DNA of 64,000 nucleotides from Massilia sp. erpn (GTDB lineage: Bacteria; Pseudomonadota; Gammaproteobacteria; Burkholderiales; Burkholderiaceae_D), in assembly GCF_024400215.1 (NCBI RefSeq), contig NZ_CP053748.1, positions 186,001-250,000 on the forward strand, in the 5' to 3' direction. Every line of letters starts with the position of its first letter. Within the stretch, counting starts at the first letter, position 1. The notes beneath the pieces were generated by a model. It saw only the letters and a program-made list of their open reading frames with translations. It was not told the DNA's origin and ran no database searches. The translations under genes were made by a program, and so were the position numbers. This document shows, one piece after another, positions 24,482 through 33,465 of this stretch.

Positions 24482-25327
24482 TCAGCTCGCCTGGATCTCC
24501 ACCCGGCGGTTGGCGGCCCGTCCCTCTTCCGTGCCATTATCGGCCGCGAACTTGCCGGCCGGCTCATACTGGACCGAGATTTTCTTCGGGTCGACGCCCA
24601 GGCGCACCAAGAAGCGCTTGGCCGCCGCCGCCCGCCCTTTTGCCAGCGCCTCGGAAGCCGGCGACGGCTGCGCACTGTCGGTAAAGCCGCGTACCGCGAC
24701 GCTGCCACCGCCCTGCGCCAGCGTAGCAAGACGAGCCCGGACTTCGCGCGGTGGCGTGAAGCGCTGGCTATTGTCGCGGAACGAAACGCGGATGATCGCA
24801 GCCTGGGGCGGCGCGTCCACCACCGCCGGCGCCATGGCGGCCGGCGCGTCCGCGGCAACAGCCAGCCGGTTCCGCAGTTCAGCGATTTCCTTTTTGATGC
24901 GCGCGATTTCGGCCAGCATGGTGCCGCCGTCCTGCTCTTTTGCCGCCGGAGCAGCCGGGACGGGCAACGCGCCGCCGGCCGCCACCGCGGTCGGCAGCGG
25001 GACAGTACGCACGATGCGCGACGCGGCCAGGCGCGACGAGACCGTGAAGCTACCTTGCAAACCGCGCAGCACCACGTTCTCCCCCACAATCTCATGGGGG
25101 ATTTCGACGTTCTGCGCGTTGTAGAAGCGGGTCGACTTCGGATCGACGTGACGGATCTGGACCACGGTATTGCCGGACAAATCGAAAACCTGCACGATAC
25201 GGTTCGCCTGGCCGTTATCCACCTGGTAGTTGAAGCCGACCGGCGAAGGCGGCGTGGTGGTGCATGCCCCGACGCCGATCCCCGCCAGCGCCCCCCCCAT
25301 CATCATGCCGATCTTCATTCTTTTCAT
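24482..25327 (-). CDS. Lipoprotein with VirB9-like N-domain and OmpA C-domain
   Basis: 281 residues from the ATG at 25327. Lipobox (GIGVGACTTT), an N-terminal beta domain (FNYQVDNGQANRIVQVFDLS ... GSFTVSSRL) similar in pattern to the start of PilL and VirB9, a Pro/Ala linker with coiled coil (about 150-180), and a C-terminal OmpA-like peptidoglycan-binding domain with RVSFRDNSQRF, VRGFTDSAQ and NRRVEI. It lies exactly where VirB7 would be, between virB6 and virB8. A plausible role is anchoring the core complex to both outer membrane and murein. The combination is unusual. Confidence 0.75.
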   Translation of the reverse strand: MKRMKIGMMMGGALAGIGVGACTTTPPSPVGFNYQVDNGQANRIVQVFDLSGNTVVQIRHVDPKSTRFYNAQNVEIPHEIVGENVVLRGLQGSFTVSSRLAASRIVRTVPLPTAVAAGGALPVPAAPAAKEQDGGTMLAEIARIKKEIAELRNRLAVAADAPAAMAPAVVDAPPQAAIIRVSFRDNSQRFTPPREVRARLATLAQGGGSVAVRGFTDSAQPSPASEALAKGRAAAAKRFLVRLGVDPKKISVQYEPAGKFAADNGTEEGRAANRRVEIQAS

Positions 25328-25355
25328 GGCGCACCCGTTCCTGTTAAGGCGTTTA

Positions 25356-26540
25356 TTAAGAGATTTTTCGTATGGCGGCTTTTGCCAAGGTCGCCGCCTT
25401 GGCACCGAGATATTTCGTTCCCGAGGCAAGATGTTTCGAAGCCGATACGCTCATCTTCGCTCCCTTCTGGCCATGGCCCTTCGCCTTTTCCACGGCCATA
25501 CGCACACCGCCGCTGGCTCCCTTACTGGCACCAAGCGAGCCCGGCAGCAACGCGCTGGCGATGGACGGGGCCTGGGCGATCAGCGAATTCACGGTCAACA
25601 GCAACACGGTCACGATAACCAAGCCTGCGGCGTTCGGCTCGCCGCCGCTCAATTCGGCCAAGCCCAGTCCAGATGGTCCAAGCAGCGACCCGGCGATCGC
25701 CAGCGTAACGTTGAGGACCCCCGTCAGGGCTGCCGAAACCACCAGGAATTGGAGCCATTTTTTGAAATAATCCATGGTCCAGGGGGTCACCAGGCCCACA
25801 ATCAACAGCGGACCAAAACCCATGCCGATCGCCGACAGGAAGGGACCGAACAGCAGCAGCCCCATCACCTCCGCAATCCCCAGCAAGACCAGGTAGAGGA
25901 TGACCAGGGCGAAAAGAATGGTGGCGATGAAATTGGCGAGGCTGGAAAACCACTTGCCGGGCTGCATAAAGACATCCGACACGTCCACCAGATTGCCGAA
26001 CAAATACATGATGGCACGGCCGATATCGGCCATAACGCCGCCGTAGAGCGACATGAGCTGGCCGGTCGGACTGGTTTGCAGGCTCGCCATCCGGAACACA
26101 TCGAGCATCTCGTCGAATTGCATGATGCGCAGCTCGTAGTTATGGATCAGGAAGGCTGCCAATGTGCAAGGAATGCCCACGTCGGCGAGCACCGTCGCCA
26201 TCGAGCTGCGGCTGCCAACGATGAATTGCAGACACTCCCACAGCAAATACACCAAGGCGAGGACACCGCCGATTACCAGGGCCGGTTGTTTGATTTTCGA
26301 CGCCACGTCGTACACCGCGTAGTGCTTCATGGTCTTGGCCAGATCGAGATTGAGCCTGTCGTTGAATTGACGGACCGCGCCTTCGAGATTCGAGAAGAAG
26401 TTCCCGTTTTGGGGCGCGGCCGGGGCGGCCGCAGCGGAGGCCCGCGCGGGCGCGGCCGGCGTGGTTTGCGCGTAAGCCAGCTGCGCCAGCATGGACAGCG
26501 CCAGAAATAGCAGCGAGAAAAGGAGATTGCGATGGGTCAT
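25356..26540 (-). CDS. virB6: VirB6/TrbL, polytopic T4SS membrane protein
   Basis: 394 residues from the ATG at 26540. Signal-like N-terminus, then five or more membrane segments, among them PALVIGGVLALVYLLWECL, ANFIATILFALVILYLVLL and GLVIVTVLLLTVNSLIA, with the central VGLVTPWTMDYFKKWLQF region of TrbL-type proteins. The tail is basic and rich in Lys/Ala/Ser. It forms the inner-membrane channel. Position between virB5 and the lipoprotein gene supports the call. Confidence 0.85.
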   Translation of the reverse strand: MTHRNLLFSLLFLALSMLAQLAYAQTTPAAPARASAAAAPAAPQNGNFFSNLEGAVRQFNDRLNLDLAKTMKHYAVYDVASKIKQPALVIGGVLALVYLLWECLQFIVGSRSSMATVLADVGIPCTLAAFLIHNYELRIMQFDEMLDVFRMASLQTSPTGQLMSLYGGVMADIGRAIMYLFGNLVDVSDVFMQPGKWFSSLANFIATILFALVILYLVLLGIAEVMGLLLFGPFLSAIGMGFGPLLIVGLVTPWTMDYFKKWLQFLVVSAALTGVLNVTLAIAGSLLGPSGLGLAELSGGEPNAAGLVIVTVLLLTVNSLIAQAPSIASALLPGSLGASKGASGGVRMAVEKAKGHGQKGAKMSVSASKHLASGTKYLGAKAATLAKAAIRKIS

Positions 26541-26581
26541 GTTCAAATGCCTGTGGATATGCCGCGCGCCTGGCCGCCGGC

Positions 26582-27292
26582 TCAGTACTTCTGCGCCGCC
26601 TGGCGCAGGCGCTGCTGGTAGAGCTCCAACTGGTTCCTGGCCCATTGCTCTTCGGCGGCGCTGCGGTTTGCCTGGTCTTCGCTGGTCTTGTCTTTGGCGG
26701 CCATGGCCGCGACGATCTGCTGGTTTTGGCCGATCAGCACATCGAGGGCCGCGCCCAGTGTCTGCATGGCCTCGGTCTGTCCCTGCACCTGCGACAGCTG
26801 GGCCACGATTGCCTGCCGGCGGCGCGCAGTTTCCTCCAGCGCCTGCGCGATGGCGTTGTAGCGGTCGCGGGACAATTGGCGCTGCTGGCTTTCCATCTGC
26901 TTGCGCGAGGTGGCGAACTGCTCCCAGGACATATTCGATGCGCCGAACTGGGCGCGCAAGTCCTGCAGGATCCTGGCATTACGCTCCAGGTTCATATCGA
27001 GCCGCCCATCCACTTCGATCAGCGAGCGGTAGAGTCCATGCGCCTGTTCCACGCCGGCCAGGGCGGCCACGTTCTTCAGCCCCGCTGTGGAGCGGGCCAG
27101 ATCCCTGGCGGCATTGACCTGCTGGATCAATGTCCGGGCGGTATTGATTTCGTTGGCAACCGCCGAGCGCGAGCTGATCATGTTCTGGATCCAGTTGACG
27201 GGATCGTAAACCGTCCATTGGGCCGAGGCCGAAAGACTCGTTAGCGACAGCATCGCCGCCACGGCGAGGCGGCGCAGGAAGGGGATGGTCAT
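26582..27292 (-). CDS. virB5: VirB5/TrbJ, exported minor pilus component
   Basis: 236 residues from the ATG at 27292 (AGGACAAGC upstream). Signal peptide ending SASAQ, then WTVYDPVNWIQN, the start typical of TrbJ (DP.N...N), followed by long amphipathic helices rich in Gln and Arg. VirB5 proteins sit at the pilus tip and aid recipient contact. The family is variable, but position directly after virB4 fits. Confidence 0.82.
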   Translation of the reverse strand: MTIPFLRRLAVAAMLSLTSLSASAQWTVYDPVNWIQNMISSRSAVANEINTARTLIQQVNAARDLARSTAGLKNVAALAGVEQAHGLYRSLIEVDGRLDMNLERNARILQDLRAQFGASNMSWEQFATSRKQMESQQRQLSRDRYNAIAQALEETARRRQAIVAQLSQVQGQTEAMQTLGAALDVLIGQNQQIVAAMAAKDKTSEDQANRSAAEEQWARNQLELYQQRLRQAAQKY

Positions 27293-27318
27293 GCTTGTCC
27301 TTTCTTGTTGGGGTATGG

Positions 27319-29781
27319 TCACAGGCTGGCCACTTCGCGCAGATAGCGTTCCTTCCAGTCGGGCACCCGCTCCGCCTCGACCCGGTCCAGGACATTCAGC
27401 ACGGCTTTTTCGGAGCGCAGGTAGGCCAGGGCTTCCGGCGAGAAGTCCGTGGTCATGATCCGGGCCTTGCCGTCCTGGACCAGCAGATAGTCGCGCTTGG
27501 GCTGAAGCTGCGCGATCATGTCGACCTGGTGGTCTTCGAAACCGAAATTGGTTTTGTAGGCGTCGCGGTGTGTCTCGATTTTCTTGTTGTAGAGCAGCAG
27601 GAAGCTGTAAATATTGTCCAGGATCGTCGCCGCCATCTCCGCATTCGTCACCGACTGCGGCGACTGGATCGTGAGCCACAGGAAGCCGTTGCGGCCGCGG
27701 ATGGCTTTTAGCCATTCATCGATCATAGGGGCGAAACGCGGGTCGTTCAGCAGGAACGAGGCCTCTTCGATATAGATGAAAGTCGGCGTGCCATCCAGTG
27801 CGGTGTAAATCTTGCGGAAGACCAGGTCGATGAAGGCGCGGGCAATGCGGTCGACGGCAAGGATCGCGGACATCTCGATCGTGGTCCAGTTTGACAGCGA
27901 GAGGTCATCCTCCTCATTGTCGAACATGCCGTAGGGCCGCCCCTTGAGCCACTCGCCCAATTCCCTTTCGAGCTTCTTCGAAACGAGCACGGCAAGCTTG
28001 CTCATGCTCGGCTGCCCCATTGCCGCGAGCTGCGCCAGTGCGCTGTCGAGGTTGCCGCGGTCGTCGGTATCGGCCTCGAAGCCGCCCTCGGCCAGGCGGC
28101 GCAGGATGAATTCACGCACCCAGGTGCGGCCGTCTTCGCTACCATCCATCATCATGGCCAGCGGATTGAGCCGCGTGCCGCTTTTCTTGATATCGATGTG
28201 CTGGCCATCGTGCAGCTTGGTCACGACTTCGCAACTGCGGTTGCGGTCGAAGATAAAGGTGCGCACCTTGCCGTAGCGCTGAAACTGCGACAGGCAGAAG
28301 TTCACGAACGTCGACTTGCCGCTGCCAGTCGGCGCGATCACGAGCATGTGCCCGACCTGCTCGACGTGGGAAGAGAAGTTGAAGCGGCCGCCATAGCGGT
28401 TGCCGAACACGGCGAACTGCGGCACCGGCTTGCGGAATACCGTCTTCGAAAAGAAGCCGTGCGTGCGCGGCCCCTCATCCATCGTGTACAGCGGATACGC
28501 GTCGGCGGCATTCTCGACGGAGATGAGGTCGTAGCGCGATTGCGTGGCCCATTGACCAGGTTGCAGCGCGGCAAACGCCGGCCCGAGATTCAGGCGTTCG
28601 CGGTTGGCGTTGAACTTTTCGTTTTCCAGGGCCGTCACGACCATATCGCAATTGCGCTTCACTTCCTGGCGGCTGGCGCCGGCAACGAAGATCGTGGTCG
28701 CCATATAGCAGTACGTCAGCCCTTCGGCGCCGATCCGTTCCTGCGCCTGTTTGCACTCGTCCAGCAGCTGGGCCTTGCCCGGCTTGGACTCGGGTTCACT
28801 GCCCGTCGCCTTGGCGATCGCATGCGTAATGAGATTGTATTGCGTCAGATTGTAATACTCGATCGCTTCCTGGATCGCTTTCATGCTCTCGACCTGGTTC
28901 ATGTACCGGACGACGATGCAGATCGTCAGTTCCATATCGAGCGCAGCCAGCACCTCAAACAGCATCGGCGACGAAGTCTTCGGCCATTTTTTGAGGCCGA
29001 CCGCGCCGACGTACACCGAGCGCTGGCTGCCTTCGAAGTACAGCAGGTCGTCGCCCTTCGCCATATAGTCGCGCGGCAGCCAGGCGTCGAGCATGGCACC
29101 GCGGGGCTTGCTTTGCTGGACGGCATTGCTGGCGCGGTTGAGCGTCCGGCTCAGGGCGCTGGTAAAGTGGTCGCCGGCCAGGCGCGCAAGCTTGATCGGC
29201 GCCGAATTCACGAAACTCGAGAGCACACGCTCAAAGGTCAGGATATTTTCGCGCAGCGTACCGACGTCGGCCGCGAAGGCCCGGGTACCGGACAGCGATT
29301 CCTTCAGCGCCGACAGCAGGGCGGGCGCGATGGCTTTCCCGGTTTCCCGCTGGATCCGGGCCACGCGGTCAAAGAATTTGTCCGCGCCGGTGGCGCCGGT
29401 AAACAGCAGGAACAGTGAATAGCGCGTGGTGTAGCGGCCGCCGCTGGTGAATTTCGCCGAGTATATGCGGTCCAGCTGGGCTGCCGTTTCATTGTGGAAT
29501 TCGCCGCGCTCATAGCTGGCATCCTCGCGCTTGTCGACAATCCACCAGGCGCTGACCCGGCTGTCCAGGCGCTGCGAAATGGTTTGCATCTGCTCCGAGA
29601 GCGCGTCGACCTGTTCGTCGAAGAGGTCGTCAGGATCGGCGCCGCGATAATCGAAGGCGGCCAGCAAGGAACCGTCCTTGTTGAGCACGAGTCCGTCCGT
29701 AATGAAGTCCAGCCATGGGCAAAGTGCCTGCAGCGGATGCAGGTCGTCGTCGTCGTTTTCGCGGAATTTAAGCTTGAGCAT
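27319..29781 (-). CDS. virB4: VirB4/TrbE, T4SS ATPase
   Basis: 820 residues, normal for the family. Walker A APTGSGKST at about 484-491, Walker B-like TPTFIYIEEASF near 690, and a late WLTIQSPQ motif as in VirB4 (RAIRGRNGFLWLTIQSPQ). The N-terminal half contains the VirB4 domain with LLYFEGSQRS. It powers pilus assembly and substrate transfer at the inner membrane. It ends 26 bases before virB5 and starts two bases after virB3. Confidence 0.93.
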   Translation of the reverse strand: MLKLKFRENDDDDLHPLQALCPWLDFITDGLVLNKDGSLLAAFDYRGADPDDLFDEQVDALSEQMQTISQRLDSRVSAWWIVDKREDASYERGEFHNETAAQLDRIYSAKFTSGGRYTTRYSLFLLFTGATGADKFFDRVARIQRETGKAIAPALLSALKESLSGTRAFAADVGTLRENILTFERVLSSFVNSAPIKLARLAGDHFTSALSRTLNRASNAVQQSKPRGAMLDAWLPRDYMAKGDDLLYFEGSQRSVYVGAVGLKKWPKTSSPMLFEVLAALDMELTICIVVRYMNQVESMKAIQEAIEYYNLTQYNLITHAIAKATGSEPESKPGKAQLLDECKQAQERIGAEGLTYCYMATTIFVAGASRQEVKRNCDMVVTALENEKFNANRERLNLGPAFAALQPGQWATQSRYDLISVENAADAYPLYTMDEGPRTHGFFSKTVFRKPVPQFAVFGNRYGGRFNFSSHVEQVGHMLVIAPTGSGKSTFVNFCLSQFQRYGKVRTFIFDRNRSCEVVTKLHDGQHIDIKKSGTRLNPLAMMMDGSEDGRTWVREFILRRLAEGGFEADTDDRGNLDSALAQLAAMGQPSMSKLAVLVSKKLERELGEWLKGRPYGMFDNEEDDLSLSNWTTIEMSAILAVDRIARAFIDLVFRKIYTALDGTPTFIYIEEASFLLNDPRFAPMIDEWLKAIRGRNGFLWLTIQSPQSVTNAEMAATILDNIYSFLLLYNKKIETHRDAYKTNFGFEDHQVDMIAQLQPKRDYLLVQDGKARIMTTDFSPEALAYLRSEKAVLNVLDRVEAERVPDWKERYLREVASL

Positions 29782-29783
29782 GA

Positions 29784-30116
29784 TTACATGCGCACGCCAC
29801 GGCCGAACTTTGCCGGCCGCTCGTACGTTTCGGGGAGTTGTTCTCGTGAATCCGGGTGGTAGCGCTTGCCCATGCGCGCGTATTGAATGTAAATCGAAAA
29901 GATGTGCGTATCTTTTTTATATGCCCAGGCGAGCACGGCATGAATCGCCGCAGACAGGGCAAGCGGGAGTGCGGCGTACCAGACCTGGATGCCGCTGGTG
30001 GCGACCAGGGCGGCGGTGAACGCGCCCGGTCCCCAGCACAGGCCGAGCGCCTTGCTCGAAACCCCGCTGCTTAGGCGGGGCTCGAGAAGCGCGTGGTTGA
30101 CTTCGGAAACGCGCAT
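29784..30116 (-). CDS. virB3: VirB3/TrbD, small T4SS membrane protein
   Basis: 110 residues from the ATG at 30116, which touches the virB2 stop. Two adjacent membrane segments (LGLCWGPGAFTAALVATSGI, WYAALPLALSAAIHAVLAWAY) and a basic tail with YKKDTHIFSIYIQYARMGKRY, the DP/D..(F/I) region typical of VirB3. It supports VirB4 in pilus assembly. Confidence 0.85.
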   Translation of the reverse strand: MRVSEVNHALLEPRLSSGVSSKALGLCWGPGAFTAALVATSGIQVWYAALPLALSAAIHAVLAWAYKKDTHIFSIYIQYARMGKRYHPDSREQLPETYERPAKFGRGVRM

Positions 30117-30484
30117 TAGATGCTGCAGGTCGGCGGCACCATGCCGGAGTTGGCGATGATCAGCGACGAGCCGGCCACGATGGCGGCGCCGATGCCGACC
30201 CGGATGACGATGTCGTGCAGCTTCGAAACACCGAAGAAGTGCTCGATCGCCCACAGCAGGATCACCACCAGGGCGCAGCCGCCGACGATGCCCTTGAAGT
30301 AGTTGGCGATGAAGCAGAAGAACTGGTTGCCGTTGGCGTCGGCCGCCAAAGCCAGGCTCGGGCTCATCAGCATGGCGCCGGCCACGCCCGCCTTGCAGGC
30401 CGACTTCGCCGTCGGCGGCAAACCATCCCAGGCGGCGCTGAGTTGATGGCGCTTAGCCGAGAGTTTCGAGAAGATAGTTTTCAT
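30116..30484 (-). CDS. virB2: VirB2/TrbC, T4SS pilin
   Basis: 122 residues from the ATG at 30484 (CTGGAG upstream). Long signal ending SLALA, then two hydrophobic helices (YFKGIVGGCALVVILLWAI and DIVIRVGIGAAIVAGSSLII) around a short loop, as in VirB2/TrbC propilins. Its start lies 32 bases inside the virB11 3' end. Two cysteines flank the mature chain (FFCF, TCSI), which could form a bond as in some conjugative pilins. Confidence 0.87.
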   Translation of the reverse strand: MKTIFSKLSAKRHQLSAAWDGLPPTAKSACKAGVAGAMLMSPSLALAADANGNQFFCFIANYFKGIVGGCALVVILLWAIEHFFGVSKLHDIVIRVGIGAAIVAGSSLIIANSGMVPPTCSI

Positions 30485-31442
30485 TATGGACTCCAGTGAT
30501 AAGGGAAATTTGTTCGATGCGTCGAACCACGTGCTGCACGCCATCCACCGGCACGATGCGGCGGGCGGCGAAAACGATGACATGGACCGATTCGGCGAGG
30601 TAGCGCTTGACCAGTTCCGGCGGCATGGAGGCGTTAGGTGGCAGGCTCATTTGGAAGAGCATCTCCAGCGCGGACAAGGCTTGCACCGCCGAGTCGGCGT
30701 GAATGGTCGAGACCGAACCTGGGTGGCCCGAGTTGAAGGCCCGGATCAAGTCATAGGTTTCGTCGCCCCGCGTTTCACCGAGGATGAGGCGGTCAGGCCG
30801 CATGCGCATCGCCAGCTTGACCAGGTCGCGCGCCGCAATGCCGTCGTCGGGATTGGACAGGACGGAAATCACGTTGGGCACCGCGATATGGATTTCGCGC
30901 GAGTCTTCGATGGTCAGGATGCGTTCATGCGCGCCGATCTGGCTCAGCAAGGCGTTCAGCAAGGTCGTCTTGCCGCTGCCGGTGCCACCGGCGATGATGC
31001 AGTTCTTGTGTTCCTGGATGACCAGGCGGATCAGCAAATCAGCCTGCTCCCGGGTGAGTGCCCGGTACTTGTGAATCAGTTCGTCGAGCGTCGGCCGCCG
31101 GCTTTTATCCTTGTGCTTGCGGATCGTCATAAACGAGCCGTCCGGGCACACGGGCGCCTTGGCGCCGGCGATCCGCATATCTTCAATGCTGGCATTGACG
31201 ATGGCGGTCGCCGAGTTGGCGATGGAATCCTTCCCGACCAGCTTGGCAATGGCGGTCAAGGCCATATTGATCGAGCCCTCGGTGAGCAGCGCCCCCTGCG
31301 GCACAATGACGCCGTCGGCTTCGACGAAGACCAGGCCGCCGGGATTAATCATCAGCTCGGTTACGGAAGGGTCATCCAGCCATTGGCGCACAGGCTGCAG
31401 CTGCGCGGCGAGGATGTCGAGTGCGACTTTCGGATTTAACAT
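30453..31442 (-). CDS. virB11: VirB11/TrbB, T4SS hexameric ATPase
   Basis: 329 residues. Walker A IAGGTGSGKTT at about 151-160, Asp box LTIEDSREI, Walker B LILGETRGDE and His box GHPGSVSTIHADSA. First gene of the T4SS operon, as in Trb systems (trbB-C-D-E). It switches the machine between pilus formation and substrate transfer. Palindrome copy C is 78 bases upstream of its start. Confidence 0.93.
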   Translation of the reverse strand: MLNPKVALDILAAQLQPVRQWLDDPSVTELMINPGGLVFVEADGVIVPQGALLTEGSINMALTAIAKLVGKDSIANSATAIVNASIEDMRIAGAKAPVCPDGSFMTIRKHKDKSRRPTLDELIHKYRALTREQADLLIRLVIQEHKNCIIAGGTGSGKTTLLNALLSQIGAHERILTIEDSREIHIAVPNVISVLSNPDDGIAARDLVKLAMRMRPDRLILGETRGDETYDLIRAFNSGHPGSVSTIHADSAVQALSALEMLFQMSLPPNASMPPELVKRYLAESVHVIVFAARRIVPVDGVQHVVRRIEQISLITGVHNENYLLETLG

Positions 31443-31520
31443 GGAGCCATTGTCATATACGCATTGCCCTGAAGAGCATCAAAAGCACCATCCTTTTCGC
31501 CGGTATTTGCGTTTGGATGC

Positions 31521-31536
31521 GGGGACATGTGTCCCC
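31521..31536. promoter_or_regulatory. Palindrome copy C upstream of virB11
   Basis: GGGGACAT followed by GTGTCCCC, one mismatch from a perfect palindrome, in the 150-base gap before virB11. Same core as copies A, B, D and E. Confidence 0.55.
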
Positions 31537-31592
31537 CGGACGGCAGGGTGGACCGGCTGGTGCGGCCGGCGCCATTGCCGCGCGGCGCCGCT

Positions 31593-32387
31593 TCACGCCA
31601 CGGCTGGGGCTGTGGCCAGCTGGGAGGCGGCCGTCGGCGCCGGCTCTTTCACTTCGGTCTTGTTCTGGATGCCGCGCAGGGTGCGGGCGATGAACTGGGC
31701 CAGGTCGCGCACTTCCTTTTTGATCTGGTACTCGGTCTGCTCGACGTCATCGCCATCGGCTTCACCGTTCCACACCAGCTGGTTGAGGTTCTGCAGGTAG
31801 CGGTCCTGCAGCAGGAAGGCGGTGGCGACGCGGTTGGCCAGTGGGGTGCGGATCTGCACCGTGTGCCTTGCCGCCGGGTTGCTGTATTCCGGGCGGATCC
31901 ATTCAGCGTTCTCCGCGTGCGCCTCCAGCACCAGGGCGATCTGGCTGGCTTCCTTGCGGATCCGGCCTTCCATCTCAGCAATCTTCTCCTTGATGGTGTC
32001 GAGCAGCTTTTCCGCATTGGCGTCACCGACGAAGAAGCCGCCCAGCTTCACGATGAAGTGGATGCCGTGCTCGATGGAGGCGTAATAGCGTTCGAAGGCG
32101 GAGCCGACCACACGTTCTTGCAGTTCCACGGTGCGGATCATCGACGCCACGCCATCGTGGCGACGGGCCAGTCCCTGGATGCCACGGTCGCGCTGGCGCT
32201 TGGCGCGATTGCGCAGCAGTTGAATGCGCGCTTCGTCGGCTGCTTGCTGAATGGCCTGATCCGCGCTGACGAGGGAGGGTAAGCGGTCTTCGGCCATGCT
32301 CTGCTGTGCAAGCTGATTGGCGTGATCGAGTTGACGCAGGGCGTCGCGTGCTGCGGCATCGGTCAGAACTTCATTGGCGATGGTCAT
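31593..32387 (-). CDS. Conjugation-region protein, possibly DUF1845/AcaB-like
   Basis: 264 residues, soluble, largely helical. The C-terminal part (HTVQIRTPLANRVATAFLLQDRYLQNLNQLVWNGEAD) has the pattern TP.A.R....L...D.....N.L...G seen in DUF1845-type proteins of conjugative elements; the match is from memory and moderate. The tail is Ala/Pro-rich. Located between the plus-strand cassette and virB11, it may be cotranscribed with the T4SS or end before palindrome C. A regulatory or accessory transfer role is inferred. Confidence 0.5.
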   Translation of the reverse strand: MTIANEVLTDAAARDALRQLDHANQLAQQSMAEDRLPSLVSADQAIQQAADEARIQLLRNRAKRQRDRGIQGLARRHDGVASMIRTVELQERVVGSAFERYYASIEHGIHFIVKLGGFFVGDANAEKLLDTIKEKIAEMEGRIRKEASQIALVLEAHAENAEWIRPEYSNPAARHTVQIRTPLANRVATAFLLQDRYLQNLNQLVWNGEADGDDVEQTEYQIKKEVRDLAQFIARTLRGIQNKTEVKEPAPTAASQLATAPAVA

Positions 32388-32599
32388 ATTTCCCTCGGGA
32401 ATAAAAAGTATTTGGAAACCGCATCGTGCCTATTGCGTGAAGGCTGCATCGGGCGAAAGCGCCGCTTTTTTCCAAGGCATTCCGTGGACCGCCGCCTGTC
32501 CCCCAAGTGCAAACGATTGAGGCAAAAAAACCGCGTGGTTTCGGCACGGCGGCGCGGCCACGCGCGGCTATAGTTCGGCACCATCGATAGGAGGCCTGT

Positions 32600-33058
32600 G
32601 TGAAGAATGGTGAAACAATGCGGAAGCTGGCTGTGTCCGGCGCGATGGCAGCCACCGCCGTGCTGGCCGTGGAAGGCTATCTGCGCGCCCGCGCCTTTGC
32701 CGACCGCGTCGAGGCCACGCAACGCCAGATCGCCCTGCTCAGGAACGAGCTTGAGGCGCTGCGCGTCCAGGCCGATATGACGCCGCGCCCGGCCGGCCCG
32801 TGGGCGCCAGCGACGGCCGCCACAGCGGGCCCGAATCTTGTCCTGCCGCTCCCTGAGCCCATGCGCCTGCCGCTGCCGGCAGCGGAACGCCAGTTAAAGG
32901 CGCCGCCCCCGAAGGCCGCGGCCGGCGCACATGCCCAGGCAGGGGTAGAAGCCATTTCCGACGACGGCAAGGTCGTCCTCGCGCAGGAGGGCAAGCCCGC
33001 GCCGGCGGCGGCAGGAGCGCAGCCCGCCGTCGACGTCAAGCTGATGGCGAAGCAATGA
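32600..33058 (+). CDS. Membrane-anchored coiled-coil protein, first of a cassette
   Basis: 152 residues from a GTG at 32600 five bases after AGGAGG. A membrane segment (LAVSGAMAATAVLAVEGYL, about 9-27) is followed by a heptad-like stretch (VEATQRQIALLRNELEALRV) and a long Pro/Ala-rich tail. The stop overlaps the next ATG. Unknown family. It begins a four-gene plus-strand unit inserted between minus-strand transfer genes. Confidence 0.55.
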   Translation: MKNGETMRKLAVSGAMAATAVLAVEGYLRARAFADRVEATQRQIALLRNELEALRVQADMTPRPAGPWAPATAATAGPNLVLPLPEPMRLPLPAAERQLKAPPPKAAAGAHAQAGVEAISDDGKVVLAQEGKPAPAAAGAQPAVDVKLMAKQ

Positions 33059-33276
33059 GCGGCCGCAAGCTCAGCAGGCGCCGCCCCAAGCCCTTGTACT
33101 GCGCCGTGAAGCTGCCGCTACTCGCCATTGGCCTGGCCGCGCTATGCCTGACCAGCAATCTCGTCGGCATCATCCAAACCGTGCTCGCCGCCACCGAAGC
33201 CGCGGCAGCCGCCGTCCAACAAGTAATCCAGCAACAAGCAAGGCAGCAGCCAGACAATGAATCCCCGAGCCCTTGA
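33055..33276 (+). CDS. Small membrane protein (73 aa)
   Basis: ATG at 33055 overlaps the preceding stop (ATGA). A basic N-terminus (GRKLSRRRPK) precedes one hydrophobic helix (LPLLAIGLAALCLTSNLVGII), then an Ala/Gln-rich amphipathic helix. It overlaps the next gene by 20 bases. No family recognised; probably works with its cassette partners. Confidence 0.5.
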   Translation: MSGRKLSRRRPKPLYCAVKLPLLAIGLAALCLTSNLVGIIQTVLAATEAAAAAVQQVIQQQARQQPDNESPSP

Positions 33277-33460
33277 TAAAGACACCGCAGAAGAACACCT
33301 GCGCGACGGCCAGGACAGCATCAAAGAGTGCGTTAAAACACTCCAGCGCGTCCTGAAAAGCTTTCCCGAACATGGCGCCGCTCTCGCGGTGGCGATCGGC
33401 ACACTCACGACCACCAGAGCCGAAATCGCCAGCGTCGCCGAGCGCATCAAGCGTGGCTGA
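33257..33460 (+). CDS. Small helical protein (67 aa)
   Basis: ATG at 33257 lies inside the end of the previous gene. The product is soluble and predicted helical (DKDTAEEHLRDGQDSIKECV, then TTTRAEIASVAERIKRG). No motif recognised. The overlap with its neighbours argues that it is translated as part of the unit. Confidence 0.45.
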   Translation: MNPRALDKDTAEEHLRDGQDSIKECVKTLQRVLKSFPEHGAALAVAIGTLTTTRAEIASVAERIKRG

Positions 33461-33465
33461 GTGCG

